Positions 22,185-32,404 of a stretch of DNA of 64,000 nt are shown here, piece after piece. This DNA comes from Arthrobacter sp. NicSoilC5 (GTDB taxonomy: Bacteria > Actinomycetota > Actinomycetes > Actinomycetales > Micrococcaceae). Below the pieces are notes generated by a model. That model made no database searches, was not told the DNA's origin, and worked only from the letters and a program-made list of their open reading frames with translations. The stretch is taken from NCBI RefSeq assembly GCF_019977395.1, contig NZ_AP024660.1:620001-684000 (forward strand), in the 5' to 3' direction. The translations under genes were made by a program, and so were the position numbers. Positions within the stretch are counted from its first letter, which is position 1. Every line of letters begins with the position of its first letter.

Positions 22185-22580
22185 ATGGTCCATCCAGCAT
22201 CAGGCTTCCGAGGCACCCGTGCCGGTGTTGTCGCAGGCTCCGGATCGAGCCTGCAGAGCAATGACTCGTCCTCCCAGCCCCTCCCGCGCATCCGGGTGTC
22301 CTACTGGTGCGCGAAGGGCCATGAGACCCAGCCGGTGTTCCTGAAAATGCCTGACGACCAGATTCCGCAGACGTGGGACTGCCGGCGGTGCGGCGCGACC
22401 GCTTCCCGGGACGGCCAGGCGGCGGCGCCGGATGACCCGTTCGACGACGGCTACAAGAGCCACCTGGAATACGTTAAAGAACGGCGCTCCGGCCAGGACG
22501 CCGAGGACGTCCTGGCCGGAGCGCTGGAAAAGCTACGCTCCCGCGGCGTCCTTCCGGACCAGCTGCTCGGGGACACGTGA
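22185..22580 (+). CDS. rbpA: RNA polymerase-binding protein RbpA
   Basis: 131 residues. The central core has VSYWCAKGHETQPVF and WDCRRCG (the RbpA core with Cys pairs), followed by a linker and the sigma-interaction helix containing HLEYVKERRS near residue 100. RbpA is an actinobacterial essential factor that stabilises the RNA polymerase-sigma A open complex. ATG 22185 is preceded by CAGGAG (22174-22179); the longer in-frame ATG at 22137 lies in the terminator. Its 3' end overlaps the 3' end of pgl by 48 bases on the other strand. Confidence 0.95.
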   Translation: MVHPASGFRGTRAGVVAGSGSSLQSNDSSSQPLPRIRVSYWCAKGHETQPVFLKMPDDQIPQTWDCRRCGATASRDGQAAAPDDPFDDGYKSHLEYVKERRSGQDAEDVLAGALEKLRSRGVLPDQLLGDT

Positions 22581-23351
22581 GGCTGCGTTCTCGTCGATAA
22601 GCCACAGGGTCCGGGACGTTCCCCGTGGGCCCGACGCAGGCACCTGCACCGGGTTGGCCCCGGCCAGGGCGAGTCCGACGGCTCCGGCCTTGTCCTCGCC
22701 TGCAACAACCATCCAGACCTCCGCCGCCGTATTGATGGCAGGCAGGGTCAGGGAAATCCGCAGCGGTGGCGGCTTGGGGGAGTTCCGCACCCCAACCACT
22801 GTTAGCTCCTTCTCGCGGACTCCGGCCTGCTCCGGGAACAGCGATGCAATGTGGGCGTCCGGACCAACCCCCAGCAGCACCACGTCCAGGCGGGGGAGTG
22901 CGGACGGTTCCTCAGGCCTGTCGTCGGACATGTCCGCCGCGTGCTCGGCTGCCGCGGCATCCCGCAACTGGCGTGCATAGTCCTCAGCCGCTTCTTCGGG
23001 TGTGCCGAACTCATCGGCAGAACCCGGAGAGTGGATCCGTTCCGGGTCCACCGGAATGTGGGACAGCAGCGCGTCAAACGCCTGCTTGGTATTCCGGTCC
23101 GGATCTGCGGCACCGATGAAGCGTTCGTCACCCCACCAGAAGTTGACCTTGGACCAGTCGACGGCGGGCGCCGCCGGGGAGTCCGCAACAGCCTTCAGCG
23201 TGCCGATCCCGACGGTTCCCCCGGTGAGCACCACCGTGGCTTCGCCGTACTTGTCCTGGACATCAACGAGCTTGGTGATCAGGCGTGCCGCTATGGCGGC
23301 CATGAGGACGGACGAATCAGGATGGATGCTTACTCGTGGGTCAACGCTCAC
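22533..23351 (-). CDS. pgl: 6-phosphogluconolactonase
   Basis: 272 residues of the NagB/6PGL family. The motif VVLTGGTVGIGTLKAV is the phosphate-binding loop, and WWGDERF with the following DPDRNTKQAF is the lactonase signature. It hydrolyses 6-phosphogluconolactone to 6-phosphogluconate, directly after Zwf. GTG 23351 overlaps the opcA end by 11 bases. It is the last gene of the tkt-tal-pgi-zwf-opcA-pgl operon. The final 15 codons overlap rbpA tail to tail. Confidence 0.95.
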   Translation of the reverse strand: MSVDPRVSIHPDSSVLMAAIAARLITKLVDVQDKYGEATVVLTGGTVGIGTLKAVADSPAAPAVDWSKVNFWWGDERFIGAADPDRNTKQAFDALLSHIPVDPERIHSPGSADEFGTPEEAAEDYARQLRDAAAAEHAADMSDDRPEEPSALPRLDVVLLGVGPDAHIASLFPEQAGVREKELTVVGVRNSPKPPPLRISLTLPAINTAAEVWMVVAGEDKAGAVGLALAGANPVQVPASGPRGTSRTLWLIDENAASRVPEQLVRKDAAGA

Positions 23352-24282
23352 TGGGTCGGACGCTCCTTAGATTGGTACGTGGCAGTCCAATAGTAATCAC
23401 TTCGCCAAATACTTCGTCGGGGTCCAGGCGGCGCAGTTCTTCGGCGAGGCAGTCGCGGAGGCTGCGGCGCGGGAGGGAGATCCGCTGGGCGGGCTGGCCC
23501 GGCTGGGTGAGCTCGGCGATGGACAGTCCCGGCCGGAAGAGTTGGACGTCCCCGCCTGGGCGGGTCAGCCGCACGCGGCGGATGCCGGTCCCGGCGGGGT
23601 CCGCGACGATGGTCACCGGGGCGTCCAGGGTCAGGGTCAGCCAGGCTGCGAGCAGGATGGTGGAGGGTGAGTCCGAGGCGCCTTCGACCGCTACCGCCGT
23701 CACGGGCGAGGAGTCCACCTCGTCCAAGGCGGCCGCGAGCTGGATGCGCCAGTTGGTCAGGCGCGTCCAGGCGAGGTCGGTGTCGCCGGCTTTGTAGGTC
23801 CGGTGGATGCGTTCCAGGGCGGCCTGGGGGTCGGGTTCGTTCGCGGAGTCGGTGATCCTGCGGTGGGCGATCGCACCGATGGACGTTTCGCAGGCGTTCT
23901 CGGGGGCGCCGTGCGGCCACCAAGCCACGATCGGCGCGTCCGGAAGCAGCAGCGCGGCGACCAGGGACTCACTTTCGCGGGCGAGTTGGCCGTAGCCGCG
24001 CAGCACGATGACCTCGGAGGCGCCGGCGTCCCCGCCGACCCGGATCTGGGCGTCGAGCCGGTCCTCGTTGTCCTTCCCGGCATCGGCGAGCACGATGATC
24101 CGGCAGGGGTGTTCGCGGGAGGCGTCGTTGGCGGCCTCAATCGCTTCTTCCTCGAGCCCGGACTTGGTCACAACCACGAGGGTCAGGACCCGGCCCAGGG
24201 CGATCACGCCGCCCTGCTCGCGCAGGGCCATGAGTTTCTTGGACACCTTTGAGGTGGTGGTGTCCGGCAGGTTAACGATCAT
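23341..24282 (-). CDS. opcA: glucose-6-phosphate dehydrogenase assembly protein OpcA
   Basis: 313 residues, matching actinobacterial OpcA: N-terminal MIVNLPDTTTSKVSKKL, the ASREHPCRIIVLAD segment, and the conserved LPDAPIVAWWPHGAPEN. OpcA is required for activity or assembly of glucose-6-phosphate dehydrogenase in cyanobacteria and actinobacteria and is redox-linked in cyanobacteria. ATG 24282 overlaps the zwf stop by 4 bases, which fits a 1:1 partner. pgl follows with an 11-base overlap. Confidence 0.93.
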   Translation of the reverse strand: MIVNLPDTTTSKVSKKLMALREQGGVIALGRVLTLVVVTKSGLEEEAIEAANDASREHPCRIIVLADAGKDNEDRLDAQIRVGGDAGASEVIVLRGYGQLARESESLVAALLLPDAPIVAWWPHGAPENACETSIGAIAHRRITDSANEPDPQAALERIHRTYKAGDTDLAWTRLTNWRIQLAAALDEVDSSPVTAVAVEGASDSPSTILLAAWLTLTLDAPVTIVADPAGTGIRRVRLTRPGGDVQLFRPGLSIAELTQPGQPAQRISLPRRSLRDCLAEELRRLDPDEVFGEVITIGLPRTNLRSVRPSER

Positions 24283-25838
24283 GGCCTTCTCCAGGTTCGT
24301 CCGTCGCGGGCCAGCAGCTCGTCAGCCGAGGCCGGGCCCCAGGAGCCGGGGGCGTAGGGTTCGGGCTGTTCGGACAGTGATGCCCAGTATTCCTCGAACG
24401 GGTCAAGGATCTTCCAGGAGAGCTCCACTTCCTCATGACGGGGGAACAGCGGTGGCTCACCCAGCAGCACGTCCAGGATCAAACGCTCGTAGGCTTCCGG
24501 GGAGGACTCGGTGAACGAGTGCCCGTAGCCGAAGTCCATGGTCACATCCCGGACTTCCATCTGCGTGCCGGGGACCTTGGACCCGAACCGGATGGTCACA
24601 CCTTCGTCGGGCTGGACACGGATCACCACGGCGTTCTGGCCGAAGTCGTCCTCGCCGTGGTCCCGGAAGAGCAGGTTCGGGGCGCGCTTGAACACCACCG
24701 CGATCTCCGTCACCCGCCGGCCCAGTCGCTTGCCCGCGCGCAGGTAGAACGGCACCCCGGACCAGCGGCGGGTGTGGATGTCCACGCGCACCGCAGCGTA
24801 GGTTTCCGTGGTGGAATCGGCGGGGATGCCTTCTTCCTCCAGGTAGCCCAGGACCTGCTCGCCGCCCTGCCAGCCGCCGGTGAACTGCCCCCGCGCCGAA
24901 TGCGTCGACAAATCCTCCGGGAGCTTCACCGCTGCCAGGACCTTTTCCTTCTCCGCCCGCAGGTCATCGGCGTTGAACGAGATGGGTTCCTCCATCGCGG
25001 TGAGCGCGAGCAACTGCAGCAGGTGGTTCTGGATCACGTCGCGGGCGGCACCGACACCGTCGTAATACCCCGCCCGGCCACCGGTCCCGATGTCCTCGGC
25101 CATGGTGATCTGGACGTGGTCCACGTAGTTCGCGTTCCACAGTGGCTCGAACAACTGGTTCGCAAAGCGCAGCGCCAGGATGTTCTGCACCGTTTCCTTG
25201 CCCAGGTAGTGGTCAATCCGGAACACCGCGTCCGGCGGGAACACCGACTCCACAATGTCATTGAGCTGCCGGGCCGATTCCAGGTCATGACCGAACGGCT
25301 TCTCGATGACCACGCGGCGCCACTTGTCCCCGTCGGCCTGCGCCAGGCCGTGCTTGGAGAGCTGACGGCAGACCTGCTCGAACGCTTTCGGCGGGATCGA
25401 CAGGTAGAACGCGTGGTTGCCCCGGGTGCCCCGGACGTCGTCGAGTTCCTTGATCGTCTCGCCCAGACGCTCAAACGCCGCGTCGTCGTCGAACTCGCCC
25501 TGCACAAACCTGATGCCCTCAGAGAGCTGGTTCCACACAGCCTCATCAAACGGCGTGCGGGCATGGGCCTGCACCGAGGCCTTCACCTCGGCGGCGAAAT
25601 CCTCCTTGTCCCACTCCCGGCGGGCGAAGCCCACCAACGCAAAACTCGGCGGCAACAACCCACGGTTGGCCAGGTCATACACCGCCGGCATCAGCTTCTT
25701 CCGGGCAAGATCCCCCGTGACCCCGAAAAGGACCAACGACGACGGACCGGCGATCCGGTTCAAACGGCGGTCACGCGGATCGCGCAACGGATTACGCCCG
25801 CGGCCCGCGCCCTTCCTGCCGTATTCAGTTTCTGGCAT
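24279..25838 (-). CDS. zwf: glucose-6-phosphate 1-dehydrogenase
   Basis: 519 residues. The NADP-binding VLFGVTGDLARKKLMPA is at residues 36-52, the catalytic signature FRIDHYLGKETVQN carries Asp-His-Tyr, and VIEKPFGHD provides another substrate contact. It oxidises glucose 6-phosphate and makes NADPH, the entry to the oxidative pentose phosphate pathway. ATG 25838 is 15 bases downstream of the pgi stop in the operon direction. Confidence 0.97.
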   Translation of the reverse strand: MPETEYGRKGAGRGRNPLRDPRDRRLNRIAGPSSLVLFGVTGDLARKKLMPAVYDLANRGLLPPSFALVGFARREWDKEDFAAEVKASVQAHARTPFDEAVWNQLSEGIRFVQGEFDDDAAFERLGETIKELDDVRGTRGNHAFYLSIPPKAFEQVCRQLSKHGLAQADGDKWRRVVIEKPFGHDLESARQLNDIVESVFPPDAVFRIDHYLGKETVQNILALRFANQLFEPLWNANYVDHVQITMAEDIGTGGRAGYYDGVGAARDVIQNHLLQLLALTAMEEPISFNADDLRAEKEKVLAAVKLPEDLSTHSARGQFTGGWQGGEQVLGYLEEEGIPADSTTETYAAVRVDIHTRRWSGVPFYLRAGKRLGRRVTEIAVVFKRAPNLLFRDHGEDDFGQNAVVIRVQPDEGVTIRFGSKVPGTQMEVRDVTMDFGYGHSFTESSPEAYERLILDVLLGEPPLFPRHEEVELSWKILDPFEEYWASLSEQPEPYAPGSWGPASADELLARDGRTWRRP

Positions 25839-25853
25839 GGTTACTTTTGCGCC

Positions 25854-27485
25854 TTAGCTTTCGGTTGCGGATGCGCGGGTGGACAGTGCAGCGACGACGT
25901 CCTGCAGCTGGGCCACGCCGGCGGCACGGTCGGTGAGGTGGAGGCGCAGCACGGGACGGCCATGCTCACCCAGGACCTGGGCGTCGCCTGCAGCCTGGGC
26001 AGCGATGAGCTCACCAAAGGTGAACGGCCGGTCTGGGATGCCCAGGTCCTCTGCAGGGGCGGCAGTGACCTGGAGGAACACGCCGATGGCAGGGCCGCCC
26101 TTGTGGAACTGGCCGGTGGAGTGCAGGAAGCGCGGGCCCCAGCCGAACGTCACGGGACGGCCGGTGGCAGCAGCCAGTTCGTCACGGATGCCTTCGAGCC
26201 CGGCGAAGGCCAACCGGTCGAAGTACGCCTGGACGCTCAGGTAGCTGTCGGCGGACAAGGTGCCCAGCAGAGCCTTGACGGCACCCTCTGCGGTAGCGGC
26301 CTCGCCAAGCCAGTCGCCGCCGCGCACCTCGATGGCGCCGTCAACGAATGCCGCCGGCGTAGGCTCCGGCTGGGCGTCCAGCAGTCCGCGTGCGGCTACC
26401 TTGGCGGCCTCGACGTCGGGCTGGTCGAAGGGGTTGATTCCCAGCAGGCGGCCGGCGACGGCGGTGGCGAACTCCCACACCATCATTTGGGTGGCAAGGC
26501 CGCCGGCGATGGCCACCTGGTTGTCGCCGAGTTCGATGTCGGCATCCGCGGCCACAAGCCGCACCACCAGCACGTCAGCCGCGCCGGAAGTGACCTCCGG
26601 GGACTGCGGGCCTGCGACGACCGGCAGGATGCCCGTGCCCAGCTTGCCGGTGGATTCGGCGATGAGCTGTTCAGCCCAGTCAGCAAATCCAACAATGCCG
26701 GAGCCGTCCTCGGCGATGACAATCTTGTTCCGCAGCGGGTTGGTCCCGCCCAGTGCCGTACCCAGGGCGAGCCCGATGTTTTCCGGCGCATCATCGTTGA
26801 GGATTTCGGCAGCTTCTTCTGCCTCGTCCAGGAACGCCTGGATGTCCACCCCGGCCAGGCCGGAGGGTACAAGGCCGAACGCGGTCAGCGCCGAGTAGCG
26901 GCCGCCGACGTTGGGATCGGCATTGAAGACAGCCCGGTAGCCGGCTTCGCGTGAGGCCTTGTCCAGCGGTGAGCCGGGGTCGGTCACGATGATGATCCGG
27001 CTCTTGGCGTCCACGCCGGCCTCGGTGAAGGCCTGCTCGAAGATCCGCCGCTGGGAATCCGTTTCCAGGGTGGAACCGGACTTGGATGAGACCACGATGG
27101 CGGTGGCGGCCAGCCGGTCTGCGAGGGCAGCACGGACCTGGTCCGGGTCCGTGCTGTCCAGCACTGTCAGCTCGACGCCGGCCGTGCCCGCGATGACCTC
27201 GGGAGCCAGCGAGGATCCGCCCATGCCGCAAAGCACGATCCGGCTGACGCCTTCGGCGCGCAGGGCGTCACGGAGTTCCAGGATGTCCTTGACCAGGGGC
27301 TGTGAAACGGTGGCGGCCTCCACCCAGCCCAGGCGGACTGCGGACTCGGATTCGGCGTCCGGACCCCACAACGTGTGGTCCTTGGCGAAGATCCGGGTGG
27401 CGATCCGGTCCTCGACGAGGGCGGGAAGGTGCTGTTCAAGCGCCTGCTGGGCAGCGCCGGTGGCGTCGTAGCTGAGAGTGCTCAT
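25854..27485 (-). CDS. pgi: glucose-6-phosphate isomerase (actinobacterial type)
   Basis: 543 residues with two SIS sugar-isomerase domains. The phosphosugar-binding VVSSKSGSTLETDSQR lies near residue 130, and GMGGSSLAPEVIAG near residue 88. It interconverts glucose 6-phosphate and fructose 6-phosphate. This divergent type is known in Arthrobacter and relatives, where it replaces classical Pgi in this operon. It lies between tal (5 bases) and zwf (15 bases), so one mRNA connects glycolysis with both arms of the pentose phosphate pathway. Confidence 0.9.
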   Translation of the reverse strand: MSTLSYDATGAAQQALEQHLPALVEDRIATRIFAKDHTLWGPDAESESAVRLGWVEAATVSQPLVKDILELRDALRAEGVSRIVLCGMGGSSLAPEVIAGTAGVELTVLDSTDPDQVRAALADRLAATAIVVSSKSGSTLETDSQRRIFEQAFTEAGVDAKSRIIIVTDPGSPLDKASREAGYRAVFNADPNVGGRYSALTAFGLVPSGLAGVDIQAFLDEAEEAAEILNDDAPENIGLALGTALGGTNPLRNKIVIAEDGSGIVGFADWAEQLIAESTGKLGTGILPVVAGPQSPEVTSGAADVLVVRLVAADADIELGDNQVAIAGGLATQMMVWEFATAVAGRLLGINPFDQPDVEAAKVAARGLLDAQPEPTPAAFVDGAIEVRGGDWLGEAATAEGAVKALLGTLSADSYLSVQAYFDRLAFAGLEGIRDELAAATGRPVTFGWGPRFLHSTGQFHKGGPAIGVFLQVTAAPAEDLGIPDRPFTFGELIAAQAAGDAQVLGEHGRPVLRLHLTDRAAGVAQLQDVVAALSTRASATES

Positions 27486-27490
27486 AGGTG

Positions 27491-28606
27491 TTAGGAAGCC
27501 TTTCGTGCAGAGGCGAGGGCGCCTTCGACGTCGGCCAGCAGTTCCTTCCAGCTGGCCACGAACTTGTCCAGGCCTTCGGTTTCAAGGAGCGCGACGACCT
27601 CGTTGTAGGAAACGCCGAGCTTTTCCAGGGCGTCGAGGGTTGCGTTCGCCTCATCATAGGTGCCGGTGACGGTGTCACCGGTGACCACGCCGTGGTCGAA
27701 GGTGGCGTCCAGGGTCTTCTCCGGCATGGTGTTCACGACGCCGGGGGCCACGAGTTCGGTGACGTACAGGGTGTCCGGGTACGCCGGGTCCTTGACGCCG
27801 GTGGAGGCCCACAGGGGGCGCTGGGGGAGCGCGCCGGCGTCGGCCAGCAGGGCCCAGCGCTCGGCGGCGAACAGTTCCTCGTAGACCTGGTAGGCCAGGC
27901 GGGCGTTGGCCACGCCGGCCTTGCCCTTGAGGGCCTTGGCCTCATCGGTGCCGATCTTGTCGAGGCGCTTGTCGATCTCGGTGTCCACGCGGGAAACGAA
28001 GAAGGACGCAACGGAGTGGATCTTCGACAGGTCGTGGCCGTTTTCCTTGGCCCGCTCCAGGCCGGACTGGAAGGCGTTGATGACGGCGCGGTAGCGCTCC
28101 AGGGAGAAGATCAGGGTCACGTTGACGCTGATGCCCTCGGCCAGGGTTGCCCTGATGGCTTCGAGGCCTTCGAGCGTGGCCGGGATCTTGATGTGGACGT
28201 TGTCCTTGTTGACGCGCTGGTAGAGGTGCTTGGCCTCGGCGATGGTTCCTGCGGTGTCCCAGGCAAGGCGCGGGTCGACCTCGATGGAGACCCGGCCGTC
28301 GACGCCCCTCGTGGCGGCAGCGACCGGGGCGAACAGGTCGCAGGCATCGGCAACGTCGGTGGTGGTGATCTCGAAGATCGTGTCCTCCACGCTGGCGCCC
28401 TCTGCTGCCTTGCTGGCGATGATGTGGTCGTAGTCGGTACCGGAGGTGATGGCGGCGTGGAAGATGGACGGGTTGGTGGTCACACCAACCACGTTCTTCT
28501 CTTCGATGAGCTTGCGGAGGGTGCCGGTTTCCAGGCGTCCGCGGGAAAGGTCGTCGAGCCAGATGGAAACACCGGCGTCGGAAAGCTGCTGGGTGGGAGT
28601 AGTCAT
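27491..28606 (-). CDS. tal: transaldolase (actinobacterial type)
   Basis: 371 residues. [16 protein letters not shown] at the N-terminus, [14 protein letters not shown] near residues 39-52, and [15 protein letters not shown] with the Schiff-base Lys around residue 141 mark a class 3B transaldolase. It exchanges dihydroxyacetone units between sugar phosphates in the non-oxidative pentose phosphate pathway. ATG 28606 has an AGGAGA site. It lies 26 bases after tkt and 5 bases before pgi. Confidence 0.97.
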   Translation of the reverse strand: MTTPTQQLSDAGVSIWLDDLSRGRLETGTLRKLIEEKNVVGVTTNPSIFHAAITSGTDYDHIIASKAAEGASVEDTIFEITTTDVADACDLFAPVAAATRGVDGRVSIEVDPRLAWDTAGTIAEAKHLYQRVNKDNVHIKIPATLEGLEAIRATLAEGISVNVTLIFSLERYRAVINAFQSGLERAKENGHDLSKIHSVASFFVSRVDTEIDKRLDKIGTDEAKALKGKAGVANARLAYQVYEELFAAERWALLADAGALPQRPLWASTGVKDPAYPDTLYVTELVAPGVVNTMPEKTLDATFDHGVVTGDTVTGTYDEANATLDALEKLGVSYNEVVALLETEGLDKFVASWKELLADVEGALASARKAS

Positions 28607-28632
28607 TGTTATATCTCCTAAAAGTTTAGGTT

Positions 28633-30759
28633 TCAGGCCTGGAGGCTGGAGAGGGAGTCCTTGGCGGCGGCGGCGACAGCTTCTGCCGTGATGCCGAACT
28701 CCTGGAAGAGGCGCTTGTAGTCAGCCGAAGCGCCGTAGTGTTCAAGGCTGACGGAGCGTCCGGCGTCGCCGACGAATTCGCGCCAGCCCAGGGCAAGTCC
28801 GGCCTCGACCGAGACGCGTGCCTTGACGGCGGCCGGCAGCACGGATTCGCGGTAGGTGGCGTCCTGCTTCTTGAACCACTCAACGCAGGGCATGGACACC
28901 ACGCGGGCGGCGATGCCGTCGGCCTGGAGGGCTTCGCGGGCCTGGACGGCCAGCTGGACCTCGGAGCCGGTGGCAATCAGGATCACATCAGCCGGAACGG
29001 TGGCGCCGTCCTTCGACGCTTCGGCCAGCACGTAGCCGCCCTTCGCCACGCCTGCCGTGGATGCGAAAGTGTCGCCGTCGGCGTCGCCCGTACCGCGTTC
29101 CCACGTGGGAATGTTCTGGCGGGTCAGCACGATGCCTGCCGGGTTGGAGTGGTTCTCCAGCATGGTCTTCCAGGCTGCTGCCACTTCGTTCGCGTCACCG
29201 GGGCGGACCACGTCCAGGCCCACGATGGCGCGCAGCGATGCGAGCTGTTCCACGGGCTGGTGGGTGGGGCCGTCCTCACCCAGGCCGATGGAGTCGTGCG
29301 TCCAGACGTACAGGGACGGGACACCCATCAGGGCGCCGAGGCGGATGGCGGGGCGCTGGTAGTCGCTGAAGATCAGGAAGGTTCCGGAGAATGCACGGGT
29401 GTTGCCCGCCAGGCTGATGCCGTTCACGATCGACGCTGCGGCGTGCTCGCGGATACCAAAGTGCAGCACCCGGCCATACGGGTTGCCGGACCAGGCACCG
29501 GTCTGCTTGGAGGCAGGCACGAAGGACGGGGAACCCTCGATGGTGGTGTTGTTGGACTCAGCGAGGTCGGCGGAGCCGCCCCACAGCTCGGGCAGGACCG
29601 GGCCGAGGGCGTTCAGGACCTTGCCGGAGGCTGCGCGGGTGGAGACATCCTTGCCGGCCGGGAAGACCGGAAGCGCGGCGTCGACGTCGGCAGGGAGTTC
29701 CTGCGCCTCGATGCGCTGGAGGAGGGCGGCGCCCTCCGGGTTGGCTTCACGCCAGGCGTTGAAGGATTCTTCCCAGGCCTTGTGTTCTGCGGCGCCGCGT
29801 TCCACCACTGCGCGGGCGTGGTCCAGGACTTCCTGGTCCACCTCGAAGGACTTGGCGGGGTCGAAGCCCAGCACCTCCTTCAGTGCGGCCACCTCTTCGG
29901 CGCCAAGGGCGGAACCGTGGATCTTGCCGGTGTTCTGCTTCTTGGGGGCCGGGTAGCCGATGATGGTGCGCAGCGAGATGATGGACGGCTTGGAGGTTTC
30001 GGCCTTGGCGGCGAGCAGGGCGCTGTAGAGCTCCTGGACGTCTTCCTTGTATTCGCCGGTCCGGGTCCAGTCCACGCGCTGGGTGTGCCAGCCGTAGGCC
30101 TCGTAACGCTTCAGGACATCCTCGGTGAACGCGATGTCGGTGTCGTCTTCGATGGAGATGTGGTTCTCGTCGTAGATCACCACGAGGTTGCCCAGTTCCT
30201 GGTGTCCTGCCAGTGAGGACGCCTCGGACGTGACACCTTCCTGGAGGTCGCCGTCGGAGGCGATGACCCAGATGGTGTGGTCAAACGGCGACTCGCCGGC
30301 GGGAGCATCGGCGTCGAACAGGCCACGCTGCCGGCGCTGGGAGTAGGCGAATCCCACCGAGGACGCCAGGCCCTGGCCCAGCGGGCCCGTGGTGATCTCC
30401 ACGCCGGCGGTGTGCTTGTACTCGGGGTGGCCGGGAGTCAGCGAGCCCCACGTGCGCAGGGCCTCAAGGTCCTTGAGTTCCAGGCCATAGCCGGAAAGGA
30501 AAAGCTGGATGTAGAGCGTCAGGGACGTGTGGCCGGGGGACAGGACGAACCGGTCACGGCCAAGCCACTGCGGATCGCGCGGGTCATGGCGCATCAGCTT
30601 CTGGAAGAGAAGGTATGCGGCGGGGGCCAGGCTCATGGCAGTGCCGGGGTGGCCGTTGCCCACCTTCTCCACCGCGTCCGCGGCGAGGACACGGATGGTG
30701 TCCACGGCGCGCTGGTCCAAGCTGGTCCATGACAGTTCTTGCTCTTCCAAATGTGGCAC
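28633..30759 (-). CDS. tkt: transketolase
   Basis: 708 residues. [13 protein letters not shown] (thiamine-diphosphate domain start), [17 protein letters not shown] with the Mg2+-binding GDG motif, and the middle-domain segment [18 protein letters not shown] are present. It transfers two-carbon ketol units in the pentose phosphate pathway. The start is GTG 30759 ([11 protein letters not shown]): the frame stays open far upstream, but nothing before this codon resembles transketolase, and no ATG lies closer. It is the first gene of the minus-strand operon. Confidence 0.95.
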   Translation of the reverse strand: MPHLEEQELSWTSLDQRAVDTIRVLAADAVEKVGNGHPGTAMSLAPAAYLLFQKLMRHDPRDPQWLGRDRFVLSPGHTSLTLYIQLFLSGYGLELKDLEALRTWGSLTPGHPEYKHTAGVEITTGPLGQGLASSVGFAYSQRRQRGLFDADAPAGESPFDHTIWVIASDGDLQEGVTSEASSLAGHQELGNLVVIYDENHISIEDDTDIAFTEDVLKRYEAYGWHTQRVDWTRTGEYKEDVQELYSALLAAKAETSKPSIISLRTIIGYPAPKKQNTGKIHGSALGAEEVAALKEVLGFDPAKSFEVDQEVLDHARAVVERGAAEHKAWEESFNAWREANPEGAALLQRIEAQELPADVDAALPVFPAGKDVSTRAASGKVLNALGPVLPELWGGSADLAESNNTTIEGSPSFVPASKQTGAWSGNPYGRVLHFGIREHAAASIVNGISLAGNTRAFSGTFLIFSDYQRPAIRLGALMGVPSLYVWTHDSIGLGEDGPTHQPVEQLASLRAIVGLDVVRPGDANEVAAAWKTMLENHSNPAGIVLTRQNIPTWERGTGDADGDTFASTAGVAKGGYVLAEASKDGATVPADVILIATGSEVQLAVQAREALQADGIAARVVSMPCVEWFKKQDATYRESVLPAAVKARVSVEAGLALGWREFVGDAGRSVSLEHYGASADYKRLFQEFGITAEAVAAAAKDSLSSLQA

Positions 30760-31270
30760 GAAAACCGGGCCCCTCTCTGTGCTGGTGGCGGCGGTACACC
30801 GGATCCGTCCAAGGGCGCGCTGTTTGGCGCCCGCTGCGGTGTGTACCAGCCGTTCACCATCGAAACGTTGATCCTTGCATTCAGTCACGGACAGCAAGCG
30901 GGAATGCGTTTTCCACCGCTTTCTTGCTGCGTGCTGATCTGGTGACAGCTTAGCTCTTATCCATACTGCGGGCGGCGCAAATCTCACGTTTTGGACGCAA
31001 TTTCCCCTTTTGTGAATGACCTTCACGGAGGGTTGAGTTAATCTGCTCGAATGGGCCCGCGAGCGATCAATTGCGCATAGTGCGGGGCGGGGACAGGGCC
31101 GTTGGCGCGGTATGATAATCGGAGGCCAACGCCGGGCGCGCATCCCTATCGCCGCCCGGGGTATCCCGGCTGTTGCACGCACGTGAAGCGTTTCCTTCCT
31201 TAAGTGCCGTGCCCGGGTCCGGGCCGCACGACCGGAGCTGCCTGCCAGCCTCAACTGCCACACAGAACGG
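30760..31270. other. 511-base divergent regulatory region between tkt and ctaB
   Basis: No gene is supported here, although one frame stays open across part of it. For ctaB, TATGAT (31111-31116) looks like a -10 box, implying a leader of about 150 bases. For tkt, TAAGCT (30947-30952, minus strand) is a possible -10, implying a leader of nearly 190 bases. I could not find convincing -35 boxes, a riboswitch or a transcription-factor palindrome. The region around 30955-31050 is AT-richer than its surroundings, as expected for promoters. Confidence 0.5.
31111..31116 (+). promoter_or_regulatory. -10 box for ctaB
   Basis: TATGAT within TATGATAAT; predicted transcription start near 31123, leader of about 148 bases. 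Confidence 0.4.
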
Positions 31271-32230
31271 GTGACTGCCACCGTGAGCACAACAGATACG
31301 CCGCTGAACGCATCCCGGGCCTCCGGCATAGGGTTTGCCCGTAAGGCCAAGGCGTATCTCGCCCTCACCAAGCCGCGCGTGATTGAGCTGCTCCTGGTGA
31401 GCACCCTGCCCACCATGATCTACGCCGAGCGGGGCTTCCCGTCCATCGGGCTGATCCTTGCCACGCTGGTGGGCGGCGCCTTTGCTGCCGGCAGCGCCGG
31501 AGCCTTCAACTGCTACATCGACCGGGACATCGACAAGCTGATGCACCGGACGGAAAACAGGCCGCTGGTCACCGGCGAAGTCACCCCGCGGGAAGCCCTG
31601 GTCTTTTCCTGGCTGCTGGGCGCAGCCGCCATCGTGATCCTGTGGTTCGGCGCCAATCCGCTCTCTGCCTGGCTGGGCCTGGGTGCCATCTTCTTCTACG
31701 TGGTCATCTACACCATGATCCTCAAGCGCCGCACGGCGCAGAACATCGTATGGGGCGGTGCCGCAGGCTGCTTCCCGGTGCTGATCGCGTGGGCTGCCGT
31801 GACCAACTCGGTGGAGTGGCCCGCCGTCATCCTGTTCATGGTGATCTTCCTTTGGACGCCGCCGCACTACTGGCCCCTGTCCATGCGCTATGGCGAGGAC
31901 TACCGGAACGCCAACGTCCCCATGCTTGGAGCCATCGCCGGGGCCAAGGTCGTCTCTGTCCAGGTGGTGCTGTACGCCTGGGCCATGGTGGCCTCCTCCT
32001 TGCTGATGATCCCGGCCGGCGGGGCGGGCTGGGTGTACACGGTGACGGCCGTCGTCGCGGGCGCCTGGTTCCTCTATGAGTCCCATGCGCTGTACTCCCG
32101 CGCCCACCGCGAGGATATTTCCGACAAGCGCGCCATGAAGGTGTTCCACGGTTCCATCAGCTACCTGACGCTGCTGTTTATCGCCCTCGCGGTGGACCCC
32201 TTCGTTGGAAGTGCTGTCATGCCCGGCTAG
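31271..32230 (+). CDS. ctaB: protoheme IX farnesyltransferase (heme O synthase)
   Basis: 319 residues, a UbiA-family prenyltransferase with about nine membrane helices. The first Asp-rich motif is seen as [21 protein letters not shown] (Asn/Asp cluster, Mg-pyrophosphate binding), preceded by [16 protein letters not shown]. It adds farnesyl to heme B to make heme O for cytochrome oxidase. GTG 31271 is used here; GTG 31283 four codons later is an equal alternative. ctaA, which acts next, lies 2.5 kb away on the opposite strand. Confidence 0.95.
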   Translation: MTATVSTTDTPLNASRASGIGFARKAKAYLALTKPRVIELLLVSTLPTMIYAERGFPSIGLILATLVGGAFAAGSAGAFNCYIDRDIDKLMHRTENRPLVTGEVTPREALVFSWLLGAAAIVILWFGANPLSAWLGLGAIFFYVVIYTMILKRRTAQNIVWGGAAGCFPVLIAWAAVTNSVEWPAVILFMVIFLWTPPHYWPLSMRYGEDYRNANVPMLGAIAGAKVVSVQVVLYAWAMVASSLLMIPAGGAGWVYTVTAVVAGAWFLYESHALYSRAHREDISDKRAMKVFHGSISYLTLLFIALAVDPFVGSAVMPG

Positions 32231-32248
32231 CCACTGCGGCCTGGCACC

Positions 32249-32281
32249 ACGGCGGCTCCTGCTTCAGGCAGGAGCCGCCGT
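32249..32281 (+). terminator. hairpin terminator after ctaB
   Basis: CGGCGGCTCCTGC and GCAGGAGCCGCCG pair perfectly (14 with the flanking A-T) around TTCAG, followed by TTGTGCTTTAAT. Confidence 0.8.
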
Positions 32282-32309
32282 TGTGCTTTAATCGTCGACA
32301 GGAAAAATG

Positions 32310-32323
32310 TGACAAGTTTGTCA
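32310..32323. promoter_or_regulatory. palindrome upstream of the SulP-carbonic anhydrase gene
   Basis: TGACAA-GT-TTGTCA is a perfect palindrome in an AT-rich stretch 82 bases before the start codon, in the promoter region. It is a candidate operator; no regulator gene is adjacent. Confidence 0.4.
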
Positions 32324-32404
32324 TATCTATCACATTAACTGTCATTGCCGGTGACCGAATGCTTACGGTGGAGCGGACCCTTCCCGCGACCAAAGGAAAT
32401 CCCC

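Noticed and set aside
24435..26954. Long plus-strand open frame (839 codons) opposite zwf and pgi
   Set aside because: Antisense to two certain genes, no family similarity, explained by GC-rich third positions.
31105..31125. Riboswitch in the ctaB leader
   Set aside because: No conserved stem pattern found; only a -10 box is supportable.
32308..32334. CRP-like TGTGA...TCACA upstream of the SulP-CA gene
   Set aside because: The half-sites are 17 bases apart; CRP sites need 6.
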